Assembly: GCF_019649055.1 (NCBI RefSeq) | Contig: NW_026570292.1 | Location: forward strand, 310,001-374,000 | Direction: 5' to 3' | Length of the DNA: 64,000 nt | Source of the DNA: Paramacrobiotus metropolitanus | Lineage: Eukaryota > Tardigrada > Eutardigrada > Parachela > Macrobiotidae | Shown: positions 1 to 13,142 of the stretch, piece by piece | Numbering within the stretch: the stretch's first letter is position 1 | Layout of the letters: every line of letters begins with the position of its first letter | Made by a program: the position numbers and the translations under genes | The notes under the pieces: generated by a model | Seen by the model: only the letters and a program-made list of their open reading frames with translations | The model's database searches: none | What the model was told of the DNA's origin: nothing

Positions 1-459
1 AAACGCCAGACTGATCGGTCTTGTCGTTTAATAATTGATAATTGACTACGGGCGATATACAGTGTACACTTACGCCTCGTCATCTATACGCCGCTGAACA
101 AAGCGCGCGATTTTTACAGTTACAAGAAAAACTACATGCCCGGCACGTGTGCTGTTTATGCGCCGCGGTTGATTATGCGAAAACATGAGTAATATGGAGC
201 GGTGCGCTGGGGATGACTGAGTGAGTGATGCCGTTAACGAGGGTCCTCAGTACCGTACTTGAATAACAAAAACCCCGTAATGTCGCACAAAGGAAACGCG
301 GCTGGGCAACGTGATGTTGCCTACTTCACTCTGGCAATTTATACACGCCAGGAACAGCAATATTTTCTCAACGCCTGATGAGGAATGATTAATTTCCGAG
401 TGGCCCCATACACGGGTTCTCGAATGCCAATTAATTAGTCACATCGTTTAGCGCACGAT

Positions 460-471
460 GGTCCCGGGACC
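460..471. repeat. Perfect 12-base palindrome
   Basis: GGTCCCGGGACC reads the same on both strands. It lies in AT-rich flanking sequence with no gene nearby. It could be a binding site for a dimeric factor or chance. Confidence 0.4.
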
Positions 472-3400
472 CGGCGCATAAATCAGCGCTTACATATATA
501 TTCTGTATATAAACACGTCGACCAATTACAAATCACCGCGGACTCGCATTCCGCGGTGTGTAGGACCCATCAACGCAACCCGCCTTTAAACTGTCGATAT
601 CGCGGACCTGTCAATCATGGCAGCGGCCGTCGGGCCCGTACATAAAATGTACCGATCAGAGAAAAACTCGAATTAGACTCCCGTGGTGTTAAGGTGATGT
701 CTCTCAACGAACCTGCTCATCAACATTTATTTGGCCAGCGCGACGGCGCCGCTGTACGTATGTACGCGGCGTATATATATTCGCGCCGGGCGAAACAATG
801 CCCCATGGTTAAGTGTTGACACTGTAGCCACTGCGGTTACCAGCGCGAAGTATACACCGATCAGATTGATGAAGCGCACAGTTCGCTGCGTACGCATAAT
901 ATACACAGGCAACGGCGTTCCGTGTACAATATCAATTAGATTGTTTTTGATATTGATGACATAATTCCTCAAGTATGGCGCTGATTGAATGGAGGCGGCT
1001 AACCAAACTAATCATGGTCTTCAATAAACACATGCGCGGAATTGACTGTATTAATGATCGGCAATCTATAATAGAATTTATATGTTCAACACCTTCAATA
1101 GATGCTAATCAAACCTTTAACGAACTAATGCACCGGAAGGAAGTTGTACCGCTCATTTCCGCGTATCCAAACTTTACACTTTACTTTTCTTTATGTGAAT
1201 ATTTTCTGTTCATACGCAAAGCTGTATAAACCGCTTTAATTTACTATTTTTTTAAAAACATATTTTCGAATTTACTGCAGCAAAGATCAATAAAACAAAT
1301 TGCAGAAAATTTTGATTTACAAAAACACTTGTATGTTTTTCTAGGTCATGTAACACTGTTTCTACAAAGTCATGATTATGACTCAGCAGACCGACTTGTA
1401 CGCACGAACAAAACAAAAATTATTTACCTTAAAAAAGCATAATCATAAAGCATCAAGAGCGGTCAGTATATTTTTCAAATAGCAAGATTTAATGCGATTG
1501 CCGAATTAATCCGGATTAGCCGAGCTTGTCACCGCCGCAAAAACGGCAGAGTAATCTACACCATAGACACCGGGGGTTTACAACTTACAGCTGATGCCTC
1601 TCAGCATATTGTACCGAATGACCGATTTATTGTATGCAGGGCCCAATATTTAAATAATAATAACAATAATCAGCCACATAATAAATAATAATCAAACCAC
1701 GATTGATGTGTGCATGTGTCTATACAAGCAGGGCCGAGAATATGTACGCTTGCCAGTCATGTTCAATCGGAAAATGGACAATAATGATATATAACCGCTA
1801 TAGGCTGCTGTTTGAATTCAAAATCACACTAACCAGTCAACAGCCAAGCGACGGCTAGACACAGGGCTTCAACAAAAATTGACGGTTCGCTGCCAATAAG
1901 CAGGCCGTCGTCGATATATTGCACCCACCGGGTTGCAATAGCTGGTATATTATAACAGTATACCACACGTCTATACAACAAATATCGTATGTACTCCGTG
2001 TTTGCTTTATATACTCAACCCGATATAACAGATTGCCAGCAATATGAATAATCTTTTGTTGACATTGGTGTGCTTGTTTTCTTCAAGTCACACGCTGTAA
2101 GTCTAACCATCATAGGCCGTCAGTACAAGCCAGCTTACAGCTTTTCTAACACACACACAACGCAAAAACGAGCGCTCATCAAAAACCGGCGAGCTGATGA
2201 CTCGAGTCAGGGAAAGGTGCGTTGTACCGATAAGCGGCAACATCCATAATCTGTCAGACAACGGAATAACTATGACTGCGCTAACTACGTACAGGAAATA
2301 AAAAGATTATTAACCATTTCAACATTTTCTGATTAAAAAAATTATAAAACAGTTACTTTTTTCTGCTACACGGTGCGCAAACATTAGGCACTTCCCTCTT
2401 AAACAGCGGTTGTATGTATCTTGTGTACTTGTTGTACACTAGACACTTTTCAGTCATCTCAGCATTCTTGATCGTTTACGTAACATAATATACAAAATCA
2501 ACATACACATTTCATCGTACGCCAAGAAAAGTGTCCGGCAATTGAATTAGAGCGGTGTAAAAAATGGCGGCTATGTCGCGCCGGCATGTTGCATGTATAT
2601 AGCAACATCATGGTACAGATGGATATTCGTTACAAACGTGTTACGAAACATCAAAAACTGCAACGCGATGCAACCCCTGACTGCGCTGCACCGCTGTTCA
2701 GCATCACAAACAGGGGAATTTTACGACAAAAACAGCCCCCGTCACTCTATAAAAAAGATTTTAAAATGCCGGCATAGTTTTTCCGCGCCAAATTTTTTTT
2801 GCTGGTTTGCATGCTACCGTGCGTTAAAATGCGCTGAAAACGGAGAAGGAGAGCAATGTAAAGAAAAAGCCGCGTAGATTTTTTTTGTGTTCGTCCGTTT
2901 GGCAGGAAAATTTTCTCTCTGACTCTTTCTCGGTGGGTCGTAAAACGATAAACATTGCGGCACGAAACGTTGGTACCGCGAGCGCACGTACCCGCGTCAG
3001 CGCGCTGCCTGTACGTCGGCTGTGGTGCGGAACCGATTCTCGCGCAATACTCTAGCAAACCATTCAACCGATGGCTACTGCACGTAGGCTGGCGCGCTAC
3101 GTGCACTGTCTTCGAAAATGCCGAGTTGTATAGCTACGGAGAAAAAAAACCCATACGAAATCAGCTCATACCTGCACTTTAGCTCGTAAAAGTTTTTTGC
3201 GGTCTGTTAAAGAGGCCTAATAAGTGTTGCGCCCAATAAAACACGACACCAATTCTTTCTCGCAAAAGAAACCTCGTGCTTAGATAGTTCTTCTTTATCC
3301 TTAAAAATTGGGAAAAAAACAAGTAGAAAAAATCGTCAGTAAAAATGAATTGCAGGACTTTGGGAACCTCGAACTGCGTTGGAATGCGAAAAACAATTGT

Positions 3401-4500
3401 CAAACCCGTAAAGGTTTTGCAATCTTTCTGCGAATAGGACATGGGTATTTAAGGAAGCTATCCGGAAGTACGAAGCAGCTCCCGGATTGTATTTTCCGGG
3501 AGCTGGTGAGCGAGGTTTCCGGGTCACCATCCTGGAGGCCGACACTTTCCCCTGGTTCAAGTTGTGACGCGGTCTACAGCGGAACCACTATGCATCCTCC
3601 CGTCTGGGAGCATGTGGCTAGGATTCGGCGAACGCATACATCGGGCGCCGCTCGTTGTTCCCCCTCCCTGACATGTATTCCCCAATGTACGGGGGGAAAA
3701 TGTACACTTGTCATCCCGGATCTGCGTAACCACAGCACTGACGGGGGAGCGATCACATCGCGGACTCGACGCTGTACCGATTCCCGCCTTACCAGTTTTC
3801 AACCAGCAGTAGACAGAAAGAGAGAGAGCGGCAGAGAGAGAAACAACTTACCGGCATTCAGCGGATCAGATGGCGTGCAGAAGATGCGCGCATGCATTCA
3901 GCACATAGACGCATAAATGTGTATGCGGATACACAGCCAGTGGACATATCCCGGACTGGGTGCGGTGCATGGATACGGGAATTAGTCTTTATATCATGCT
4001 TAGGAGGAAAAAAATACACTTTGTTGCAAAGACAAACAGATCAGAAATCACAGGCGCAACAATCAACAGCTGATCACGGCAGCGCCGGTTTGGCGTTGGT
4101 TATGCGAAAAAACATTTAGTTGCCAACGGATGATTGTGTAACACAATATATGTGGGTATTTGGAAGCCGTACGCGGAGTTGCTGGAGAAAAAACAGCTGT
4201 TGTATAGACTATAGAATGTGTGGCGGTACCGTGCGCGTTGGTGCCGGTGTAGCGTGGTGCGGCGTACCAGCGCCGTACGAGGAAAACGGTTTAGCACTTA
4301 TTCAGCAGAAAAATTGAACAAATTAAAACATACACACACCACTCGAGTCGGCACTGATCGGCAACAGTGTATACACTGGCCAAAGTGCACAAGCGTGCAG
4401 GGCAATAGGAAACAATAAAGCCGGGGCCCGGTGCCGTATGTAGAAAAATCTCTTCGTCGAAAGGAGAGCGGTTGCTCTATTTTTTTCCGGTTTGTTAAAG

Positions 4501-4567
4501 AGCGCGCGCGCGCGCACTCGCGACCAACGACGACGTCGACGACGATGCTGCTGATGATGATGATGAC
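4501..4567. repeat. GC dinucleotide tract plus GAC/GAT repeats
   Basis: A run of about seven GC units at 4501-4515 is followed by GAC/GTC-like triplets and then by about five TGA units up to 4567. This is simple-sequence DNA inside a GC-rich patch. CpG density is locally high, so promoter activity is possible, but no transcript start is visible. Confidence 0.7.
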
Positions 4568-5020
4568 GCCGGCTAGCTGGTTGACGCGTTTAAATAAAAA
4601 CACCCAGCGACTCTTCTGTGCGGCCGATAATATAGCAGCGTTTTATCGGGGCGCCGTCGGTACAGAGAGACGGCGAGTGTGCGCTCGCCGCACGATGAAA
4701 CAGTTACAGATCCACGTAATCGTGTACATACGTTGAGTTTTGATGACGAGCGGATGATCAGTAGCGCTGCAGTGCAAGGGGAGATTGGCGCATCATCGTT
4801 ACATACAGCAACGTTCAAGCGCGCTCTCGGTAGTCGGTTGTTGTTGGTATATATGCCGGCAATATGAGATGCTGTTAAATATATGCGTCAAACAGCGGCG
4901 GCAGTTCAAGGACGAGAGTGTTGTAAGGCAGTTAGGCAAAGTTTGCAAGCGCCCCGGCATTCAATATGCGTTTTATAACCAGCCTGATCACATAACACCC
5001 CAGCCGACAACTGAGTATGA

Positions 5021-5051
5021 GTGAGAGAGAGAGAGAGCGAGAGAGAAAGAG
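5021..5051. repeat. GA microsatellite
   Basis: Interrupted (GA)n of about 30 bases. GA tracts recur in this region (also near 3826, 6970 and 18143) and are typical GAGA-factor targets in arthropods; that role here is only an inference. Confidence 0.8.
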
Positions 5052-6000
5052 CTGTCGTTGTTATACCTGCGCGATATTGTCATAATAAAATTGTTCTATA
5101 AGAAGTTAAGCCGCTTAAACATTCGTCGCTTGTTATTTTCGCTGTCAAGCGCCTGCCATCGCGGCTGACAGGCCGTGGTGTGCGCGACAATGCCGGGAAA
5201 TTAATGTCCTGCTTGTTTTGTCGAGACAGGCCACAGCATCTTCGGAGCAACGCACACAATAATGTCTCCCGAAAAACATGCACGATAATAACCTCCTGCG
5301 TGTGCTGCGGAAAAGTAGGGGATTTACTAATTGGGGAGGAATGAAGATGCTTGCGTAATATGTCGAACACAGCACGTGCCGTGTTGGCAGTAAGACGCTG
5401 CGCAGTGTGCTGGGTGGGGTCGGTGTGAACCGTGTGTGAGGAGTACATAACAGTTTTGGCGCCAAACGTGTTTCGCTGGCGTGGAATGCTGCTCGTACCG
5501 CCAGCGGCCATGAATTCCTTATTTTAAACTCTCCAAATCATCTCATAACTTTATTCAACGTTCGGAAATCGTCTTTCGCAAACAGTGCAAAATTACAGAA
5601 GCGCGTAAAACCTTTTTAAATCTTTTCGCTAAAAAAACGTAGAAAAATTTGCTGTAATGTACATATATTTCCGGATGCGAAGTTAAGACATTTTATAAAA
5701 ATTATCGTTCCAGATGCTTAGATGTGTTTGACCGATTTTGCAGCAACAGATGCATCTGTCGACAAGTCTGTTACAAAACGGTACTCTCAATTCGGAAAGA
5801 CACCGGCTGCATAGTAGCCGCAACACCAACGTTAACAGGGCGTTAGCCTTAAAAGATATTTCTCTCTATATATTTAACGATAGAGGGAAAAGCGAAATGA
5901 CAGAGCCTACTAGCTGGTAAGTTCGGGGTAATGGGTCTTTGGCCTGTTTCAGTGAGCAATTTACATTCGGCCGCGGCTCTCTCGCTCGCTCGTGTGCGCT

Positions 6001-6037
6001 GCTGCTGCTGCTCGATCTTTCTCTCTCTCTTTCTCTG
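6001..6037. repeat. CTG and CT microsatellite
   Basis: Four GCT/CTG units are followed by an interrupted (CT)n tract. It is simple sequence with no coding support on either strand. Confidence 0.75.
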
Positions 6038-7249
6038 TGCTGCGCTCGTAACGACGCTGTGGCGTGTCGTCGTGTCAGGCCAGTTTTCCAGCACAAGACA
6101 AAGAACGCACTGGTTTTACTCGCCAATGCACCCAGCCCAACTCTACCGCACATACACAGACTACGCACACTCCAAACGGCACCGTCTTTCCGGCGTTTTG
6201 TCGGCAACGCTTAACGACTCCCGGCATTCCATTGAGACCGAATGGAAAAATATAACATTTTCCACCAGTCAACACACGCTCTCAATGCCTGCTAACCATG
6301 ATAAACTGCCTTCAAAATGATCATTTGAATTCAAAGACACACATCGTTACGGGGCGCTTCATTTGTGCCACCGTTCGCTTCGCTCGCCACCGAAGAACAC
6401 TAGCAAAATTTTTTTAAGCGGAAGATAGCCCGCAAAATAACTTTACTACTACTTAGTTAACTTGGTATCTGCTTATTCCTTTTTTTGTAATTTTCTTCTG
6501 TTTAATTTCATTCTGTATCACTCGCTTCGGTCGTAGTGTGAACGGTAATTGCCTGTGTTACCAGCTACATCAAGATCTCATGACACCAAGCAAAACAGTT
6601 TGATCAGCATGATAAAAGACCGCAGCCAGCCACTCTTGCTCGAAAATGCCGACAGATCGATATAAATTCGCTTAGCAAGTTCCGAGTGCGGCCGTGCTGC
6701 TGTCGCTGTACTGTATGTACTGTTATAACAACCGTGCCGGCATATTTCGGCAGTGCTGTACAATGTTTGACTGCCAAAAGATTCCATTGTCATGACAAAT
6801 ACGTTAAGCACATATCAAGCTTGATATAATAATGATAAATAACCCGATTAGTCACGTGTTGCCGATGCCGGCGAAAAACCCGCGCGTTATTTTGCAACTG
6901 TATTAAACCGATTGGCTGGGCTGGATGGAAGTTATTATATTGATTTTGTGGAAAGGCCGGGAGAGGGCGAAAGAGGAAGAGAGAGAATGCGAGCGAACGA
7001 TGATTTTCGAGAGAACAAAGTACACTGATACCAGGGCGGGGGTCATAAGGATAGCCGCGAACACACATAACCGGGTATATACGCTCTCCGACTAAACTCG
7101 TTTATTCTTCCTGGATAGCAGCGTGAAAAATCGCTCTCGATCCTGTCTGTTGCGCCGTGAATATTCGCCCCGGCCTGCCTGCCTCCCTGGGTCATCAACA
7201 ACTCTCAGCTGGCTGCTTGTGCGCTCCCTCTCAATCTTCACGGCATCAT

Positions 7250-7265
7250 CCGCCGCCGCCGCCGC
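7250..7265. repeat. CCG triplet repeat
   Basis: About five perfect CCG units, in a locally GC-rich patch of the gene-poor region. Confidence 0.75.
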
Positions 7266-10200
7266 GTGTCCGTAATGGGCGTTTTATGCGACTGATTACC
7301 GAGGGCAGCGAGGGTAGTCGGGGAACGAAACGGGGAAGAATTAAACGGCTATTAAGTTGCAATATTGGAGATATCCTGCTGATTATTTGCCATCGAGATT
7401 TTGGGTCAAAATGGAATTAATTTACGATAAAGGGCAAACGATGAACCTATTGAACAAGAGCTCGCCGTTAAGCTCTACTTACAACTGCAGCACCACAGAA
7501 ACGTAACAAGGGCGTTTCCTGCTTCTTTTCCAACTTTTTAAATTAAAAAAAATATAGTGCAAGGACATATTTTCCATCTCAATAATTAAACAAAAAAATA
7601 ATTCTAGCTTATTATCCGCATTACAAAAATTCGACAACACAATATCCACGACATTAAGATTTCATTTTATTTTTTACGCATGCATCATTTTAGACATAAA
7701 ACTGATTGATTATTATGTTTTTCCAGTTCTCTCGTAGCGAAGTTTTATTTATGTTTTTTATTATTTATTGCCGTTATTTGTGTTTTATGCAACTGAACCA
7801 GCTTTTGTTTGGTGTGTGAGGCGCTTAAAAATTGCAAGTGTTTTGGCTATTGATTTTTTCCGTTGTGCGGCATCATTTGTCTGCAGAACGCCAAATCGGC
7901 GCCCGCAGGAGCCGACAGCAGCCCGGCGGACGCACAACATGAGCTCGCACCCATATAATCCAGGGACGCGCACTCGTACATGCACTTCGTCACACGGACT
8001 ATTTTCTCCTTATAATCTTCTACCAAGTACTTGACACCAACGTTTTCATCACACTGTACAGCGCCTTTCGGTTGTATTGTTCCCGGCAGCTCTACACCGG
8101 CAACACTGGAAATAACCATCGATTATGAATTATCGTACGCCAAGCATCATGTCACGATGCATTTATGTTTTCCAGGAAAGCACTTCCCGTATTACAAACA
8201 CTGCCTAAATAGTAAATACGACAGTTGCTGTTTTTGCCTTTTAGCGTTGTACTGAACATACTTAATAAAAACTGCGAACTCTCATTATAAAATAAAGATT
8301 CACATTAATCCTGTAGTGTCTAGTTATATACGGTGTACGATTAATAAACCGGCACGAAAACAAAATCGGTAGAAAAGAATTTAATGACGTTACGAGACAT
8401 CAATAATTGCCGTGATCGTATTTAACGACAATTCCCGGCATTAATACGACAGGCCGGTGAATGTGTTCGGTGAATGTGTTGATTGTTGTCAATTTGGCTC
8501 ATTTCTCTAATCCATAAAGCTCCCACATACTGTCGACGCTATTAATAATCATATCGACAATTGGTAGACAGGCCATATTAAAAGCACACACACAAGTGTA
8601 CTAATTTGCGCGATTTTACACACAAATCCTGTAAGCGAAAAACTTGTGCACAGAGTGCCCAGCGGCAACATAATCGTTAGTTGTGTGAGAAAGAGAGAAA
8701 ACAACCAGTTGACAGGTTTCCTCTATTAATTTATCACTCAGCATTTTGGCCCGTCGTTCGTACAAGCGCAATTACAAATGACGACGATGGGGGTATTAAC
8801 GTAAATTAACCAACAATAGCACATAGATACGTCTGCCATCGATCGCGGCAACATGTTAGATGTGTAGTATCCCGGGTGTTTATGCAGTTATAGCCGGCTC
8901 TTGTGCATGTGTACATCTTTTACAACGAGAGAGGTCGACAGCTCTTGTCGTGCTCTATGCGATTATACAGTTAATAACAGGCATGTACTCGCCGTGACGG
9001 CAGTGTAGCGGCCTCTTGCGCATGCAGATGACCGCTCAAAATATTATGCTAGCGAATTACCCAACAGAGACCTAGAGTAGGGTTCTCGCCAAGCTTGCTA
9101 GCACCGTAATTCATATTTCATTAAAATTATTAATATGTAGTAATATTGAACATCAGGCAACACACTTCCCGGGTAAATTAAAAATTTATCCATTAGGGTT
9201 TTTTAATTTCGAATATAAATTTTGTGGTACGCTTTAACTGCCTTTAAGCTGGGTTTCAAATAAACGGTATGCGCAAAGAACCTGTTTGGATGCAACTAAA
9301 AATTAAATTTTTGCCTCGCACTGTTGTGCATAGTACTCGTATTTAGGCATGCAGATTTGTCTGGTATGGTGAAGAGGACACGCACTCTTTGTTAGCTGCC
9401 GACGGCTCTCCGCTGCGCGATCATCCCATCCCCGCGCCTCATCAACAACAACTCTGTGACCTTGACGAAAACCTTGGTCATCTATATAACGACATATTAC
9501 ACACTCCGTGCACGGCCTGCAACCCTGGAAATGTTGGTTACTTAATGTGCAGCATTTACACGTGCAAAACTTTTCGGGATGCGCAGTACATAACCCGGCG
9601 CAACGGCGTCCGGATCGTTAACGGTCTTACGCAACTGCTACCGCGCGCCGATTATCCATGGCTACAAATCTACGCCGGCATATATCCGGTCCATCGTGTG
9701 CATGTTATGCAGCCGCGTTCCCGGAACGTGTAGCATATGATCCCGTGTTAACACGCAGGCCGGACAAGATGCTGGGACGACCGACGACGTCAACTCGAGC
9801 ACTTAGCCGTTTTTACGATGGCGGTCGTAAAAATATTACCGGCTAATTTAATACACTGCGTTTCCTTTCCGCTGATGCAATCGATCACACAAAGACTCGT
9901 TCACGGAAAAGCGGGTAATAATTTCGGCGAATGATGCTCCAAAAAATATGTTTTCATCCAAAACTGTTCACAGGAAATCGCAAAAATTATATACGTACCG
10001 GTTAAAATTGAAATGTTTTTTTTAAAAAAAATGCCTAATAAATCGCACTATGATTTTTCCAGAAAAGTTTGCTGTGATTTTTTACGGATTAATTGCGTTT
10101 ATTTTTGATAAAGTTTCTATTCTGATAAATGCACTTAAGACAGGGTCAGTTTTACGAGGAAGTTACAGTTCCCATCAAGTACCAGCATTTCCCACCGATT

Positions 10201-10381
10201 TCCTCATGATAATATTGACCTGGATCTCTTTCTCTCCCATTCTTCCCACCGTGCCCGGCGAATAAGGGCACGATCGCTTAGCCAGTGTATGGCGCGGACA
10301 GGCAGAGCAAACACCATATCCCGGCGCAAAAGGGGAAAATTGGCGGGTTCATGGCATGCCGCACTCGGGACACACTGGATC

Positions 10382-10411
10382 TGTGTATGTGTATATGTAT
10401 GTGTATTGTAT
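10382..10411. repeat. TG/TA microsatellite
   Basis: Interrupted TGTA/TG dinucleotide tract of about 30 bases. Confidence 0.7.
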
Positions 10412-12378
10412 TGACGATTTGATTATGATATATTCCGCCCGATGTGCTGCCTGTCGGCTGAGGGCAGCGCGGCGGCAACAGCATAACCATTTCCACCCTG
10501 TGTAGACACTGGGAATTATCCGGGCAGGCATTATCTGTCCGGTTGGCGAGGGGGTGCAAATATTTTATTGATTTTTAAATCACTTTTCCCGCCGCTTTTC
10601 TGAGTGTGCTCTTCGCGGGACCGGTTCTGCCGCTGCACAGTGCGTACATCCACAGAGATTAGCCACATACAGTGATACGTATTCAGCGGCTAAATTAACT
10701 GTGTATTATTACACTGTGCTTTTAAATACAGTCAACAAGGGATTTTACGATCACTGCTTCAAATATTTAGGTGTTGTTATATGGGGTCTAAGTGACGTAG
10801 AAACATGCCGATAACGGCGTTTTACGGTACGTCACATCTGAAATCGCATTTTTGCGCTTGGATACAGCTTTATATCATGCTGATAAAATTAAATCATTGC
10901 CACTCACCATACTTTGACGTTCAGACAGATAAATAACAGTCTTAAAAAACTCGGAAACACAGGAACGGAAAATTCTCAGCTGTCAGAATTTTTTCAGTGT
11001 CATTTTTAAAATAACCCTTAAAATAAAACTTGTGTTGCACAAATTAGTATTACTAATGTACAAGTACGCTAAAAGAAATCAGAATACCCTCTCAGAAATT
11101 TTATTGATGTATGTACATGTGACTGTTGAGTCTGACTCGGGCACGATTGAGTGGGAATATAAACCCAGGATGATTTTCTCACCGGTAACGCCCATTCAGT
11201 CAGTGTCGACCACACAGTGCAAATCTGCAAATCAATGGCTATTCCTTGCACTGTATCATTACTTTTAAATATTTATGTAGGAGACACCACTTATTAAGTC
11301 GGTTATTCATTCTGACGTTTATTCAGCGCCCGATCGACCTGTTATTTAAACTTCGAAGGTCAGTTTTATTTCCTAATAATACCTCAAAACATTTTCCACT
11401 ATTTTTGTTAACTTTGTTAGGTCCGACGAAATTTATTTCTCAATAAGAAAAAATGTTTTCAGTGTTTAAAAATTTACAACAAATATTTAGGTTTTGTAAA
11501 AAGTCAAATAGTTTTAAACTGAATACATGCAGTAGACGTCAACCACACTTTTACGTCGTCCGCATTAGCCACTTTACCCCGGCAAAAATTTTCACATCGC
11601 GTGAAAATCCCGAAACCATTAAATGTTCGATAATATTCACAATTGAAGCTAATCATCCAATAACTTTTATCATGTAGATAAGGATGTGCACGTGTTAGCA
11701 CGCTTGACTGGAGCTCCGCCCCCGCCGGAGTTATTCCCTACTTGATCCGAGCCGGCAAACGGCTTTGTAACTGACTCATATTGGGAACACAGCCACTGCC
11801 GCTGGTAGTCGGTTGATGCAGTTGGGAAAAATATCCGGCCATTTGGTGTGCTGACTACGCCGGGCCATGTTGCTTGATCGGTTTGCACTTAATACACACA
11901 TTCGATAAACTCGGTCATTCATGTACCAGTACATTCGGACAAACACAGCACAGCAGCCGGCATCTGCCTCGCTGCACTCGCTACCAACGGAAGCCATTTA
12001 AATTTTAATTTTCTAAAAATGCAGCAATGAAAAATCCACATACATTCATTTTTTCCAATTTTTTAACCAATGCAAGCTGTCGCTTTATTATTAAAAAAAT
12101 CGAAATACAAAACCACAATAGTTTAGGCTAGATTTATTTTGTGAAATTCTACAGTTTTATCTTTAATTTTTTCAACGATTAAAACACGTGGTCAATTGAT
12201 TTTTTATAAGCATTTTTGTAATTATGTTCCGAACGAAGCGAAAAATGCTGTGGTATATGGAAAAGCGTATTACATAAACGGCAAGTTATTTTTCACCGTC
12301 AATCACCCAACAACCTGAAGATGATCGGATTTCTCACCGAAACACCGGTGCATTCAACTTTTCCCGGCCTCTTGGTAG

Positions 12379-12392
12379 GCGCGCGCGCGCGC
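12379..12392. repeat. GC dinucleotide tract
   Basis: Seven GC units. They sit at the left edge of the GC-rich patch that runs to about 12830. Confidence 0.7.
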
Positions 12393-12438
12393 ACTTACAC
12401 AACCACCCAATGTTGGCCCAGCACCGTCGTCATAGATT

Positions 12439-12456
12439 GCGTTATGAGTGGGTCCG
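12439..12456. repeat. 18-base motif, copy 1
   Basis: GCGTTATGAGTGGGTCCG matches the sequence at 16177-16194 with one mismatch. Both copies lie in noncoding DNA 3.7 kb apart. The match could be a shared regulatory element or a trace of old duplication. Confidence 0.35.
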
Positions 12457-13091
12457 CGGCGCAGCGATAAGTTCATTCGTGTGTGCTACTATCATGACTC
12501 CGCTGCTGCTACACCTCACAACACATCAGCAGCCGCTTGACGTCAAGCAGCTACGGCGTTTGCCGCGTTGCGCCCGGCCATTTAGCCGGTAACATCCGCC
12601 AGCCAAACAGGGAGCGCAGGGGAAGCGGGTGTTTTCGGGGAAACCGGCTGCTCGCCGTCACGACGCCGTCGAGCGCGATCGAAGTGGGACGGGATACTGT
12701 ATATCGCGGTGAAAAACACACACGTACACCAACGCTCTCCGGACTCATCCGCATCCAACCAACCGGAAGTCGGACGGTTGCGGGATGGTGCCGGCATTGC
12801 CGGGAAAAAAATACAGGATTCGGCATCGTAGGAAATTACTTAGAAATTGGATTATAACTAGGCCGGTTTACTTTATAAAAAAAACCTTATGGATTCTGCT
12901 CCAGCTGCGCAAATGCGCGGATTTTGAAAGTAACGAAAAAAATTCGTTCCACGTATACTTTTTTTTTAATGGGAAATGAGAACAGTGGTTTATCCTTAAA
13001 AATAAATGGTAACAGTCTGTTGATTATATATAAATTACTGTTCTTTGATTCGAACTCTCAGAATTTCGTAATTTCTGGGAAAATATTTTAA

Positions 13092-13142
13092 AGGAAAATC
13101 GATCTGATTTCGATGTCATTCCAAAAATACGTCGATTTTCCT
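13092..13142. repeat. Inverted repeat with 11-base arms
   Basis: The arm at 13092-13102 (AGGAAAATCGA) is the exact reverse complement of 13132-13142, with a 29-base loop. The flanks are AT-rich. It may be a remnant of a small foldback element, but no target-site duplication is evident. Confidence 0.5.

Noticed and set aside
3308-3916. 202-codon plus-strand open frame
   Set aside because: It is the longest frame in the gene-poor block, but overlapping frames on the other strand are equally open, composition is Arg/Ser/Cys-rich, and no domain pattern is visible. GC-rich DNA gives such frames by chance.
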